DNA from: Liolophura sinensis
Lineage: Eukaryota > Mollusca > Polyplacophora > Chitonida > Chitonidae
NCBI RefSeq assembly: GCF_032854445.1
Contig: NC_088303.1
Coordinates: forward strand, 26,019,265 to 26,083,264
Direction: 5' to 3'
DNA length: 64,000 nt
Within the stretch, counting starts at the first letter, position 1; every line of letters starts with the position of its first letter. The position numbers and the translations under genes were made by a program. This document shows positions 24,438 to 36,816 of the stretch, in pieces. Under the pieces are notes generated by a model. That model saw only the letters and a program-made list of their open reading frames with translations. It was not told the DNA's origin and made no database searches.

Positions 24438-27400
24438 ATGTCTGCAAAGAGAGTAAACACGACAGCCACAGCCCGGCTAAAACAGGACTACATGAGAATT
24501 GCCCGTGACCCAGTCCCATATGTGACAGCGTTGCCTCTGCCCTCTAATATACTGGAATGGTAAGGACTTCAAATAAGCCTAAGTAAAGTATGAGGGCCTC
24601 CTTGGCTGAGTGGTTAATGTTGACAGCGCAGCAGAGTGACTGATGAGTATTTCACCAATGCTGTCTTTATCTCCAGTTGTACATGGGAAGGTTTGTCATC
24701 AACGTGCGAGTGGTCGTGGGTTTCCTCACTAACATCCCCTGTGTTTGGGATAGTGTTAGGTTACCCCCATCAGAGATATTTTTAAGGATGGCCTTAGGGT
24801 GTGCAAAATGGCATGGAAACTGCTGTCTGTGGTATTGGGAACATGGAGACCGTTCACTGGTTATGGGCCGTTGAGCTAATTTTAGTTATCTGAAGAAACT
24901 AAGTAGAAACTTTTGGCCACGCTAACTGGGAGTGCCCCTTTTGTGAATTCACACTTCACAGAGATGTGCATTAGCCAGGTTGTACTGAGGGATGTTGTGA
25001 CATTGACATGTCTTCTCGTTCTGTTTCAGGCATTACATCGTGAATGGCCCAGAAGGTTCCCCCTATGAAGGTAAGACAAACAGGATATTTTATGACTTTC
25101 TTTGTTTTCTGCTGACATAGCTTTTATTACATAGGTCAGCTGAAACTGGGTTTCAGGAAATTATTATTGTTTAACACTGATTCATCAGAGACTCAAGATG
25201 CCATATCCACCAACCATCTGGTACACCAGGATGTCACAGAGTTCATGAGAGGACTTGTGAAACTTGTAAATTATAAAAATGGTAAACAGTGAATGATAAA
25301 ATCAATTTTTTTTTCTCTCTCTCTCTGTTAAGTATTACTTAATATTACTTATATTTCACTATAAATATGTGACTACACCATCAGATCATTTGAAAAGAAT
25401 GAAGTTTAGGGTTACTCTATATAAAATAAATGACTTCAAAGCTTGTGTAGTAGCTTATTATTTCTTTAACAAGGAAAAAAGACCATTCTGCAATCCAATC
25501 CTTTGATTTATGGTGACCGCAAAAGTGTACCCCACTATCAAGACTCGGGGAAAAATACAATCCCCAAGAACAGCAGCAGATTGTTGCTGATAAAACTTGA
25601 CTCGGAAAACACTTTGTATTTGACATTGTGTATGTACATTGGTTAAGAGTAGTCGGAGCATACTTGGATTCACTTCCTGTTGCCATGTTCAAAGCAAAAC
25701 TCAGCTGACATGATAATCTACTGTCATCTAGTTGTGTGTATGTACAGTTTTAGATTGCATTAATGTGATTGATCTATGGTTTTCAGGTGGCCTTTATCAT
25801 GGGAAACTGGTGTTTCCCAGGGAATTCCCCTTCAAACCTCCTAGCATTTATATGATCACACCAAATGGACGGTTTAAATGTAACACAAGGTGAGTGCTGT
25901 AGTTTTTGCTAAATGTTGCCATGTGTTTGAATCGTAACTATTTAATACAGTATATATTATAATAAGATTTTAAGATTTATTTTAAAGATCTTTTGAAAGA
26001 ACTTTGCTTGATCAAGATATTGTTGAGAAAACCAGTGTTACAGTTTTGCCTAAATTTACATAACTTGATCATTTCAAAACTTAATTGAATAGAAAGGATT
26101 TTGAAAATTTGTAAAACTTCAAGGTCTTTGCTCCAAGAATCCCTGGATATAACTTCAGTGATAGGTACATAATGTCATAATCCAGAGTATTTTATGCTTC
26201 ATGTGACTGATTAACTTTCTTACATGGGTGGCCACCACTATCCCCCTGCATGTAAACTACTGGAATACTTAACTTTTAGCATTAAACAAGACATATATTC
26301 TGTGGTTTTTCAGACTGTGTTTGTCAATCAGCGATTTTCACCCGGATACGTGGAACCCAGCCTGGTCTGTTTCCACCATCCTGACCGGACTCCTCAGCTT
26401 CATGGTAATGCACTTTGTTTCATTGTAAAATATCAACCAGCTGTCTTTGTGGTTCATGAGGTGACACCAATTTTATTTTTGTGTTTTACAGGCAAGCTGA
26501 CACTTAAATATCCAGTAAGAGAATAAATATAAAACTGAAAATCCACCTTTTTATTTTGATCGATCTTAAAGTTTTTTTTTTTTTTTATGATTTTCTTATT
26601 TTTCAAGGCCTTTCAGTTGTGAAAATATGTCTTCAAGAGGAAAAATTGCCAAGATTGTCCGCAGTTGAGGATTTTAAAATTTTTATTGTTAAGCTTTCCT
26701 CTGTCATTGAAATAATATTTATTCTGCTCATAAAACAATAACTAAAGTTGGTGTGGCATAAAGATGAAGTGAAAAGCTTTCAATTTTAATACATTACAAA
26801 TCCTAAATAATTAAAATGCTAACTATTTCAGGTCCACTATTATGTCATTGTGCTCCAAAGGCAGATAAACCCTTGCACTATGAATAAACTCTCTTTTCGG
26901 TTTTGTAGTTTTTACATGTGGTCAAACACAGTGTATGATTAAAAGAAAAAACACATACAAAGCAATAGAACTAAACAACATTGTCATTGCAAAGAGTTTA
27001 CTGTGTTACAGAGCATTTTGAATACAATTGCATTTCAACTTTTAACCCTTCCTATTAAACTTGTCCTATAAAGGTGACGTAATATTGTCTGCAGATAATG
27101 ATATCATATCTTAACTTTGGTTCCTAATTGGAGAATTGGTATGATATTATAGTGTTATTGTGTGATAGCTTGTGGACACTGAGAAAGTGTTTTTGGGCTG
27201 TAGCATTATATCGTCAGGTTTGTCATTCACTTGACAAGGTAAGGTGGTAGCCCTTAGTCCTTGGACATTCTGATTGTGGTGTGGAAAAGCCTAGTCATTC
27301 AGCCATTGTTTATAATTATAAATATTTACTAGTATCTTTATTGTATTTCATTGCATACATTTGTATTCTGGCTAGTGACATACAAACAAACTAACAACTT

Positions 27401-27460
27401 ATGGTGATTGAAATGCATCCAAAATTCAACTCCTTAAACTATTTATGTATGAAAAGACAT

Positions 27461-27532
<72 letters not shown>

Positions 27533-30024
27533 CAGTTTGATGTAAAGAGTGAATATCTCTTTCGTTCAGACTTGATATCTGCCTTGGTATAAAGGCATCA
27601 CTTTATCACATGTAAGAAATGTTGAATATTAATCAATAATAGATGCATAGTCTACCTGATACAATCCATTTGCAACAGCTTGATGCCAGTATTAGGATTG
27701 TTAACCGCATAGCAGCATGTGCTTGTTTTCTCTGGCCTCTGAAATCTTAATATCTACTACTGTTAAATCTGATCACATTCATGTAAAGGAAGTGTGGTTG
27801 AAATGAACAAAAATAATCCTTTCTTGTTATCATATATCTGTTTTCTCTCTGCAGTTGGAAAGAAGTCCGACACTGGGAAGTATTGAAACCTCAGATTACA
27901 CTGTAAGTTTACACATAGTATCAGCAGCAAATGGTTTTAAGACATTGGCGTTAACACATTGGAGTATCGCATTGACATAGTCCATCATTGCTTGATCCAG
28001 TGTACTTGTACCCACACCTCAATTAAAAGTAGCCTGTTTGAGCACTTATGCTTATATACGTTTTGAGATTTATGCACATTTTTCACAAGCCAAGATCAGA
28101 TTTGGGATTTTATGGCCATCAGTAGCACCACTAATTTGGAGGTATACTAGTTCAAGTTGAGCGGGTACTTTGGAAAAACAGGATTGCAATCTGCTGCATT
28201 TTTGGAATTATTTTATCATCCATGGTGCCATTTTATTTTATTTTCCACGGTAGATTTATGAATGTAACAAACAATTTTGTTGTTGTCGTCTTGTTGTAGA
28301 AAAGACAGTTGGCGGCACAAAGTGGACCATTTAATCTCAATGACAAAATATTTTGTGAACTTTTTCCTGACGTTGCAGAGGTAAGAATGCATAATTTGCT
28401 TACTACATAAAGCCAATATATTTTCTCTGATAAAAGACAAAATGTTTATCTTGAAGAGCTTCTTTGGAGGATTGTTTTGACATTGCAGAAAAGATGAAGT
28501 TTGCTACGCGCCTAGCCAGTGATGGTTCATGTTGCTGTGCACTTTACCAGTGATGGCTCATGATGCTGTGCATTTTACCAGTGATGGCTCATGATGCTGT
28601 GCACTTTACCACTGTTGGTTCATGATGCTGTGCACTTTACCAGTGATGGTTCATGATGCTGTGCACTTTACCAGTGATGGCTCATGATGCTGTGCACTTT
28701 ACTAGTGATGGCTCATGGTGCTGTGCACTTTACCAGTGATGGTTCATGGTGATGTGCTCTTTACCACTGTTGGTTCATGATGCTGTGCACTTTACCACTG
28801 TTGGTTCATGATGCTGCGCACTTTACCAGTGATGGCTCATGGTGCTGTGCACTTTACCACTGTTGGTTCATGATGCTGTGCACTTTACCAGTGTTGGTTC
28901 ATGATGCTGTGCACTTTAACAGTGATGGTTCATGATGCTGTGCACTTTACCGGTGATGGCTCATGGTGCTGTGCACTTTACTAATGTTAGCTCATGATGC
29001 TGTGCACTTTACCAGTGATGGCTCATGGTACTGTGCACTTTATCAGTGATGGTTCATGATGCTGTGCACTTTACCACTGATGGCGCATAGTGCTGTGCAC
29101 TTTACCACTGTTGGTTCATGATGCTGTGCACTTTACCACTGTTGGTTCATGATGCTGTGCACTTTACTAGTGATGGTTCATGATGCTGTGCACTTTACCA
29201 GTGATGGCTCATGGTGCTGTGCACTTTACTGATGTTGGCTCATGATGCTGTGCACTTTACCAGTGATGGTTCATGGTGCTGTACTCGTTACAAGTGATGG
29301 TTCATGGTGCTGAGCACTTTATGAGCGATTTTTCATGATGACCGTGATGACTTCGGCTTACAGTTTTAAAAAGGGTTATGGGAAAGATGGCTTACCTAAT
29401 TCCTCAATCTTTCCAACTATCTCAGTGACCATTATTTTGAAGCATTCTGAGATACCTATGGGGTGTAGAGAAACAGTTTGCACAGTTTTATGAAGCGTGT
29501 ATCTTTAGTGATACAAACAAATTATTTTAGTATTATTTTCATTATATTTGTGTGCATAAATTCTGGTGAAAATAAGTGCTTTAGAGGTTGAAAAGGTTTA
29601 CAGTAAACTTTTGGAAGGTTTGGAATCATGTCAGCTGTCCATTTTTGTTTTTTTTTTGGCTGAGCGTTATGAGAGAATATGTCATAATTAGATTGCCTTA
29701 GAATACACAGATTTTCAGGAAAATGAGGCACATTTTTGGTAGGCTGGCTTTATGGCAGTGAATTGGCATGATGATTCTTTGTTGCAGGAAGTTAGAGAAT
29801 TACTGAAGAAGAGAGAAGAAGAATTGCAAGCAGCCAGTAACAGCAACAATAGTAACTCTGTCGGCCAATCAGAGAACAGGTTACATCCGGGCCTTGGGCA
29901 GGCCAACACAAATGCACAGAATCAAGGATTCTTTAGCAGTGCACTTACAAACATTTTTGTCATCGTCGGCTTTGCTGCCTTTGCATGGACAGTGAAGTAT
30001 GTGCTTCGTAATTTGGTGGAGTGA
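24438..30024 (+). CDS. UBE2J2: UBE2J2, tail-anchored ER ubiquitin-conjugating enzyme E2
   Basis: E2 enzyme of ER-associated degradation. Coding exons: 24438-24559, 25030-25070, 25787-25889, 26314-26404, 27855-27902, 28300-28380, 29788-30024. All are in phase and give 240 residues (human 259). The UBC fold spans about residues 10-160: [48 protein letters not shown]. The active-site Cys is residue 91 in [20 protein letters not shown] replaces the usual HPN, as in UBE2J enzymes. Then come [13 protein letters not shown] and [23 protein letters not shown] shorter Asn/Ser linker than in vertebrates leads to a C-terminal membrane anchor at about 214-234 ([18 protein letters not shown]). Intron 1 holds SINE-like sequence, intron 4 a TA run and intron 6 a 31-bp array. 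Confidence 0.97.
24595..24770 (+). repeat. SINE-like insertion in UBE2J2 intron 1
   Basis: 'cttggctgagtggttaatg' is A-box-like. 'catgggaaggt', 'gtcatcaacgtgcgagtgg' and 'cgtgggtttcctc' match the body of the SINE at 42131-42405, but the usual tail is missing or decayed. Confidence 0.55.
27463..27531. repeat. TA microsatellite in UBE2J2 intron 4
   Basis: About 34 uninterrupted TA dinucleotides. Open frames reading 'IYIYIY' across it are artefacts. Confidence 0.97.
28505..29345 (+). repeat. 31-bp minisatellite in UBE2J2 intron 6
   Basis: About 27 copies of a 31-bp unit containing 'ggttcatgatgctgtgcact' and 'ttaccagtgat'. Variants alternate 'gtgatggctc' with 'ctgttggttc' and 'atgatgc' with 'atggtgc', suggesting two-unit amplification. 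It lies wholly between the exons at 28300-28380 and 29788-30024 and does not include either splice site. It resembles the satellite near B3GALT6 only in 'gatgctgtg'. Confidence 0.95.
29393..29615 (+). repeat. Dispersed ~220-bp repeat, copy 1 of 4
   Basis: Shares ordered blocks ('agtgacc..ttttgaa', 'tctgag', 'atggggt', 'cagttttatgaagc', 'gtgata/acaaacaaat', 'cataaattc', 'gtgctt', 'tttacagta') with 36437-36655 in the same direction and with 44490-44700 and 56158-56345 in reverse. No protein is encoded; it is probably a short non-autonomous transposon. Confidence 0.7.
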
Positions 30025-33000
30025 GAATCCACACGAACTTCTCATCTTCTGAGGACGGTTCTAATCATCTTGTGATACCAAATCAGCACCAGTAGGCGTC
30101 GAATGTTGAAGTGTCTGTATCTGTACATAACCCTACATGTTTATGGTTTGTATATAAAAATGTACTGTATATGTTATTGTGTGGACAGCTCTTAAAAAGC
30201 TAAATGGTGATTTTCAGAGAGCTTGTAAGGCATCAGTGGTCCTACTGGAATGTAGCTTTGTTTTGTTTTTATCCAGAACAATGTAATTCAGCAGCGAAAT
30301 GTGGGATTAAAACCGTCGTTAATGTGACTTGCTGAATGAAAACACATGATCAGAGGCAAAGAATACACCAAAATGAAGTATGTGTCAGATGGAAGACCAT
30401 TGAAAGCTGTCAAGGAACATTTTTTATTTATTTATTTTTTTTTATAATTTGTTTAGCCTAGTAAAATGCATTTGAATATTTTGTTCTGTGGTGGCCTTTT
30501 CTGGCAGCATTGGGACCAGTGATGTCACATAAGGTTTTCGGTATATAACACACATTAGACTGCTGCATTTCATCATTCAAAATGCATATACGTATATGTC
30601 TGTGAATGCATTCGCTAATTTGACCTTGAAACAAATTACTATGGGCAAAAAGTATGGATGTGACATAACTGATACCATCTGGGTCACAACAGACCACCGT
30701 AGAATCTGATTTAACATAATTTGACTTGTTTGAAAAAATTCTAAAAAAAACTAAATCACACTATTTTCCTGGACAGTTTTTATTGGTCTTTCATTGGATA
30801 TATACTTCAATGATTTGAGTGGTCTTTGCCTTTAAGTTTATCTAGTAAAATTAACAAGAACATTAGGCTCTTTTGAAAGATTTTTGAAGGTCCAAAAAAG
30901 GTCAGAAATAACAAAAATGTTCCACCAATAGAATGGAAATGAAATAATGTCAGAATTCATTCAGTGTAGAAAAACATGCAGTCAATGACGTCATCATTCA
31001 GTGGGTCTGATTTGAAGGGAAAGGTTCAATCCTGAGCCAAACCAAAGACTACTTCCATGTATTTCTACCATCTTGAATTGGCCTTCAGTATTAATGTACG
31101 TGTTTTCATAATTGGACACTCTTTTATTTTTTTGTGGTAGATGTACAATATTTTTTTTTGTTTAAATGCTGAATAATTAATTATTTGATACATCAGAAAT
31201 TTTCATGAAAACAGAAAAAAAACATTCATATCTGTCCCCCTGAATCACAGCAGAGTGACATTTACTTTTTCCTCAATCATTTTGTTGAAATTAATACAGA
31301 TATATAGTTTGTAATATTCTTGTCCTGATATCAAAGGCATTCACTTAGATAAAACCAACAAGCTTTGGCCTTTAAAGTTGATATTGTACAGCAGGGTCAG
31401 TGGTAAACTTGGTATCTCTTTTTAAAATTTTACTCCAATTGATCCTGTTCTCAGAAACAAAGACAGTGCTTATTGTGATGTGACTTTTCTATTAGGCTGC
31501 TGCAGTCCAGTCAGCTCCTTAGAAGTATCGAAGTTTTGAAAACAAAGGGCTTATTATGTTGTGATGTTAGGGATTGTAGCCAGGAAAGGAACATAAGACA
31601 TCACAGGATGAGGTCATTTTTTGATATCGACATGTCTCTGCCTTATTTTTTGTTTTTTGTTTAGTGATAGGGCTATACTGATTCAGCCTCGGCTCTGTCT
31701 GGGGGAACGCACCTGCTCATCTGCAGTTTAAAGATGATCATATGGTCCATGTAACAGAGCTACAGGATCCACAATGTTTGATGTCTGGGCCCACTTTGGA
31801 GACAGAGAAAAAAATTTCATATCTTAGGTCCACCAGTTAATTTTTGTGTTTAAGGGCTGATTGAATCTTGTTTTTCATTGTCATTGGAGAATATAAAAAT
31901 TAAAATAAAACACTGAATAAATCGCCTAATTTCTGGGAAATGTGAACTGTTAAATAAGTATTTACCGGATTGGAAAGTCTTGTTAACAGGAAAATCATAA
32001 AAAGATTGAGATCGGGTCTGATTTTTGCTGTGTTTAGTTTGGATTTTTGAGTGTCCACTCCTTGTAAAACACAAAATAAATTTGGTGTGGTATGACCTGG
32101 GCATTTGTGAAAGTGGCACGTGGGTTTTATAACCAGTAGTCCAGTCTTCAGTTTGCAGTCACTGAGTGCCATGTTGTGTCGGGTGTCTTTGGCATCTTGG
32201 TTCAGTGAGTCATTATAGACGTTAAGGGGACATAAACCCTCCAGAGAAATGATGGTCACATCACTTAAGATTGGTGGCAGGATCCCAACCTCTGACTGTA
32301 CAGAATATCAGTTGTTTGTTCTTCCATTGTAGAGCCTGTATTCATAGCTTCGTGTACAGTATTGTGGTGAATGATTGTGTACATATGTTAGCTGTATACC
32401 TCTATATATATGTATATATATATATATATATATGCACTCTTCGTATAGATCTGTATATTATTTATGCTATCAAATACCTGTAATATAATTCTATTAAAAA
32501 AATGCCTGTACTGGTACTGTGATGGGATGTGTAAATGTTTTAATGTTGAGATTTTCTGCTTTGATCCCTCTTGTTTTCACATCCTTATTTGACAGTGTAT
32601 TTTAAGCCATCCTAGAAAATTATGAGGTTTCAGAAAAAACAAATACCTGCTTATTGTCAAGGTCAAGCATGGCAAAGTGTTGGTGTGGTGTTGGTAAGTT
32701 TATTTTGAAATGTACCTGTACGTTTACATTAAGGTTCAGATTTGTTGATCACTGTTTGGGTTGTCTGGGGGGGAGAGAGAGAGAGAGAGAGAGATGTTCA
32801 GTAAAAGTGCGTTTGGTTGTATGCTGTCTCCAATTGTTGTAAAGTAAACTTCGGACTATACGCTGGCTATCTTTGTGGACATAAAATTATCTTTAGCACA
32901 GTGCTACGAACCTTGAAATTTTTGATTGGAAGCTTCCTAGGAAAGCACAAAGATTATAATTATCTTTAAAGAATATTATATTATACACAGGTGGGTAAAA

Positions 33001-33030
33001 GTTTTGAAATGAAAAACTAATCACACCCTG
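30025..33030 (+). other. UBE2J2 3' UTR and downstream spacer
   Basis: AT-rich, with no further open gene. The UTR end is unresolved: candidate signals include AATAAA near 31906-31921 and ATTAAA near 32493. It contains a dispersed repeat at 30435-30540 (also seen at 23040-23180), a TA run at about 32402-32432 and a GA run at about 32770-32794. Confidence 0.5.
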
Positions 33031-33047
33031 ATCTAACTGATTACGAA

Positions 33048-33378
33048 TCCACCAGACTGTTACAATTTATGTCTATGTACCAACAGTCCAAAGTGGAGTT
33101 TCACCAGACTGCTAGAATTTATGCCCATGTACCAACAGTCCACAGTGGAGATTCACCAGACTGCTGGAATTTATGTCCAGGTACCAACAGTCCACAGTGG
33201 AGATTCACCAGACTGCTAGAATTTATGCCCATGTACCAACAGTCCACAGTGGAGATTCACCCGACTGCTGGAATTTATGTCCATGTACCAATAGTCCACA
33301 GTGCAGATTCACCCGACTGCTAGAATTGATGTCCATATACCAACAGTCCACAGTGGAGATTCACCAGACTGCTAGTTT
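33048..33378 (+). repeat. 52-bp minisatellite
   Basis: About six copies of a unit containing 'gtaccaacagtccacagtgg', 'agattcaccagactgctag' and 'aatttatg'. The copies are highly similar. Open reading frames through it are by-products. It is intergenic, downstream of UBE2J2. Confidence 0.95.
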
Positions 33379-34107
33379 GTAATTGCGTTATTGGAAATTG
33401 GCATGAAATGTGAAGTGGCATAAAAGATGTTGTTGAAATCCAAATTGTTACACACATCATCAGAATGTCAACCGTCATCACTTGATTCTTACCCTCCTAA
33501 AGGTGGACTTGAAATGAAAAAATAAATGTGATGGTGTATCATTACCGGTTACAGTGTCAAGTGATTATTTTATGGTAATAATTGTTATAGCCCACAATAA
33601 AGGATTTCGTAAATTTCCAGGTAAAGTAACATAATTTTTTCAAGTTGTTTTGGATCAAAAGCTTCACTTAAGTTTTAGTGTAACATTGTAAACAGTGCCA
33701 TTATTTTTGACATTTAAGTAAAACTCTTGATACATCAATCTTGGTCTTTTTTTAATTCAATGTCATTTGTGGCTTAGCATGAGTGACATTTCTTTCAGAA
33801 TATCCAGGAAAATTTTGTTTGGTTTTAGTCTGGTTTGGTGTTTTCTCAACTAATAAAGTTCTGCTCCAGGTGGGGGTTCAAATCCGGCCTTGAACAGAAT
33901 TTGTAGATTCCTCTGCTTTCTCCATATTTTTAAATTGAGTGACCATAAGCATATAATCATGTAATCATTTCACAGTGGACAATTTTTGAAGACCACTTGT
34001 CGTCCACCAAGATGTGTTGCATATCTGTATGACATGGGAAGGATCATTATTTACTTGTTAAAGGTTTAGGGTTTACCCTGGGCACTCAGATTTCTCAAAG
34101 ATTTCTT

Positions 34108-34295
34108 AGATATGGCCCCTGTGGTCGTTATCTAACCAAATCCTGTTTGATCTGGTCCCTGTGGTAGTCCTTTAACCTTGCTCTGTTCGATCTGGTCCCT
34201 GTGGTAGTCCTTTACCCTTGATCTGTTTGATCTGGTCCCAGTGGTGGTCACCTAACCAAGTTCTGTTAGATCTGGTCACTGTGGTCATCACTTAA
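34108..34295 (+). repeat. 40-bp minisatellite
   Basis: About five moderately diverged copies of a unit containing 'gatctggtccctgtggtagt' and 'cctttaaccttgctctgttt', in the UBE2J2-ZNHIT2 spacer. Confidence 0.9.
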
Positions 34296-34489
34296 ATCAA
34301 CATTTTTAAATAAAATTGCTTCAGGTGTTCGTTTGTAGTGAATACTTAAGATAAGAAAAATGCATATGTACATCAAATGATAACTGAATTCAAGATTTCT
34401 GTACAAAATTTGCTAGTGGTGGCAGCAATGTGAAGTGAGCATAGACAATGGTGCAAGCACTGTAAGGAGTATGGCTTCATTTTACCTTG

Positions 34490-35990
34490 GACCAGCCTGG
34501 TCTGTTACTAGATGTGAGTTTCTCAACTCAGTCTCACTTGTTACAAGTTGTGAGTTACCTCAGCTCAGTCTGGGTTATTATAAGTTGTGAGTTACCCCCT
34601 GCTCAGTCTGGTTTGTTGTAAGTTGAGTTATCTCCGCTTAGTCTGGTTTGTTGTAAGTTGTGAGTTGCCTCAGCTCAGTCTGGTTTGTTGTAAGTTGTGA
34701 GTTGCCTCCGCTTAGTCTGTTGTAAGTTGTGAGTTGCCTCAGTTCAGTCTGGTTTGTTGTAAGTTGTGAGTTGCCTCCGCTCAGCCTGGTTTGTTGCATG
34801 TTGTGAGTGACCTCAGCTCAGTCTGGTTTGTTGTAAGTTGTGATTTGCCTCAGCTCAGTCTGGTTTGTTGTAAGTTGTGAGTTACCTCCGCTCAGCCTGG
34901 TTTGTTGCATGTTGTGAGTGACCTCAGTTCAGTCTGGTTTGTTGTAAGATGTGAGTCACCTCTGTTTAGTCTGGTTTGTTCTAAGTTACGAGTTGTGAGT
35001 TGCCACAGCTCAGTGTGGTTTGTTGTAAGTTGTGAGTTACCTCCACTCAGCCTGGTTTGTTGCATGTTGTTAGTAACTTCAGTTCAGTCTGGTTTGTCAC
35101 AAGGTTTTGAGTTTCCTCAGCTTACTCTTATTTGTTAAAAGTTGTAACCTCAGCCAGGTTTGGTTTGTTACAAGTTATAAGATTCCTCAGCTCAGTCAGG
35201 TTGTTAGGAGTTTTGACTTACCTCGGCTCAGTCTGCTTTGTTACAGCTGCAGTTGTACGTGGCTTTTCAAAAGCTGTGCCTGGAGATATTTCCTCCACCA
35301 GGTCTAATGTCTGGCAATTTGTTTGTTGCATGTTGTTAGTCACCTCAGTTCAGTCTGGTTTGTCACAAGTTGTGAGTTGCCTCAGCTCAGTCTGGTTTGT
35401 TGTAAGTTGTGAGTTACCGCCGCTCAGTCTGGTCTGTTGTAAGCTGTGAGTTGCCTCAGCTCAGTCTGGTTTGTTTAAGTTGTGAGTCACCTCTGCTTAG
35501 TCTGGTTTGTTGTAAGTTGTGAGATGCCTCAGCTCAGCCTGGTTTGTTGTAAGTTGGGAGTTGCCTCAGCTCAGTCTGGTTTGTTGTAAGTTGTGAGTTA
35601 CCTCCGCTCAGACTGGTTTGTTGCAGGTTGTTAGTCACCTCAGTTCAGCCTGGTTTGTCACATGTTGTGAGTTTCCCCAGCTCACTCTTGTTCGTTAAAA
35701 GTTGTAACCTCAGCCAGGTTTGGTTTGTTACAAGTTGTGAAATTCCTCAGCTCAGTCAGGTTGTTAAGAGTTTTGATTTACCTCTACTCAGTCTGGTTTG
35801 TTACAAATTTTGAGTTACCTCAGCTTAGTCTGATTTGTTACAAGTTCAATTTACCCCAGTTCAGTCTGCTTTGTTACAAAGTCTGAGTTACATCAGCTCA
35901 GGCTGCTTTGTTACAGCTGCAGTTGTGTGGCTTTTCACAAGCTGTGCCTGGAAACGTTTCTTCAACCAGGTCTATGTCTGGCAATTTGTC
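34490..35990 (+). repeat. 37-bp minisatellite with a duplicated block
   Basis: About forty copies of a 37-bp unit containing 'cagctcagtctggtttgttg' and 'taagttgtgagttgcct'. Non-repeat inserts recur. 'gttaaaagttgtaacctc' lies near 35134 and 35694. 'ttacagctgcagttgt' plus the following ~70 bp, ending 'tctggcaatttg', lies at 35241 and 35911. A block of several hundred bp was therefore copied within the array. Confidence 0.93.
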
Positions 35991-36039
35991 AGTTCCCTTC
36001 TGTATCACTCAGTTCATACCTGTTATCAACTGGTACAGT

Positions 36040-36240
36040 CTTATGGATGTATGTATGATTCCTTTGGGTTTTACATTGTATTAACAATATTTCAGTCATA
36101 TGATGATGAGGATTCATTAGGTGTGTGTACATATACTGTGTCTTCTTGTGGCATGGCGAGTCTACCAAGTGCTCCTGCCACTGAAGTATCATGCCAAGGA
36201 CACCAGACATGACACTCCACCCAGTCACATTATTCTAACA
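36040..36240 (+). repeat. Dispersed repeat related to 5130-5270
   Basis: The end region ('tcctgccactgaag', 'atcatgccaaggacacc', 'tgacactccacccagtcac') matches a repeat type I associate with molluscs and resembles 5130-5270. The open frame at 35835-36212 crosses both the array and this repeat and is not a gene. Confidence 0.45.
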
Positions 36241-36436
36241 CCGGGTCCACCAGTCCTTTTTCCTTGCTCTAACCTCTCAGTGCAGAGAGCAAAGTGAGGC
36301 AGCAACAAGTACCATTTTCAAAATCTTTGGTATGACCATATCCAGGTTTGATCCCAGGTCTCAAGACTTCAAGGCAGCCTCTCTAACCAAAATCACATGT
36401 AAACATTTCCTTTTGTAACTATGTTACTTTTTTATT

Positions 36437-36655
36437 ACCCTAATTCTTCACCTTTTTCAACCGCCTCTGTGACCAACAATTTGAAATAGTCTGAGAAAAC
36501 TATGGGGTAAGAGAATTAATCAGTGCAGTTTTTTGAAGCTTGCATCTTCTAAGTGACACAAACAAATCATTTTGGGCATTATTATCATAATAACCGTATA
36601 CATAAATTCCACTTAAAAAAGTGCTTCAGTGATTGGAAAGGTTGAAGATTTACAG
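36437..36655 (+). repeat. Dispersed ~220-bp repeat, copy 2 of 4
   Basis: Same family and direction as 29393-29615, sharing 'ctatggggt', 'cagttttttgaagc', 'gacacaaacaaatcatttt', 'cataaattcc', 'agtgctt' and 'gatttacagtac'. It lies just upstream of the 1.2 kb TTAA-type element. Confidence 0.7.
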
Positions 36656-36816
36656 TACTCACTCATACACAAACCCACACTTTCAGAGCTTGCCCTGACA
36701 CTTCACTTCCTAACATTGTGAAAATGGAAAATCAGATTTGTGAAAACACAATTAGGTGTTGATGCCAAATCATGTATGAAATTGTCTAATCACTCCAATG
36801 CGGTGTTGAAATGCGT

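Noticed and set aside
28505..29345. CRISPR-like reading of the 31-bp array
   Set aside because: Units are contiguous with no unique spacers and lie in a eukaryotic intron.
35835..36212. 125-codon plus-strand frame with Cys-rich ends
   Set aside because: It runs through the 37-bp array and a dispersed repeat.
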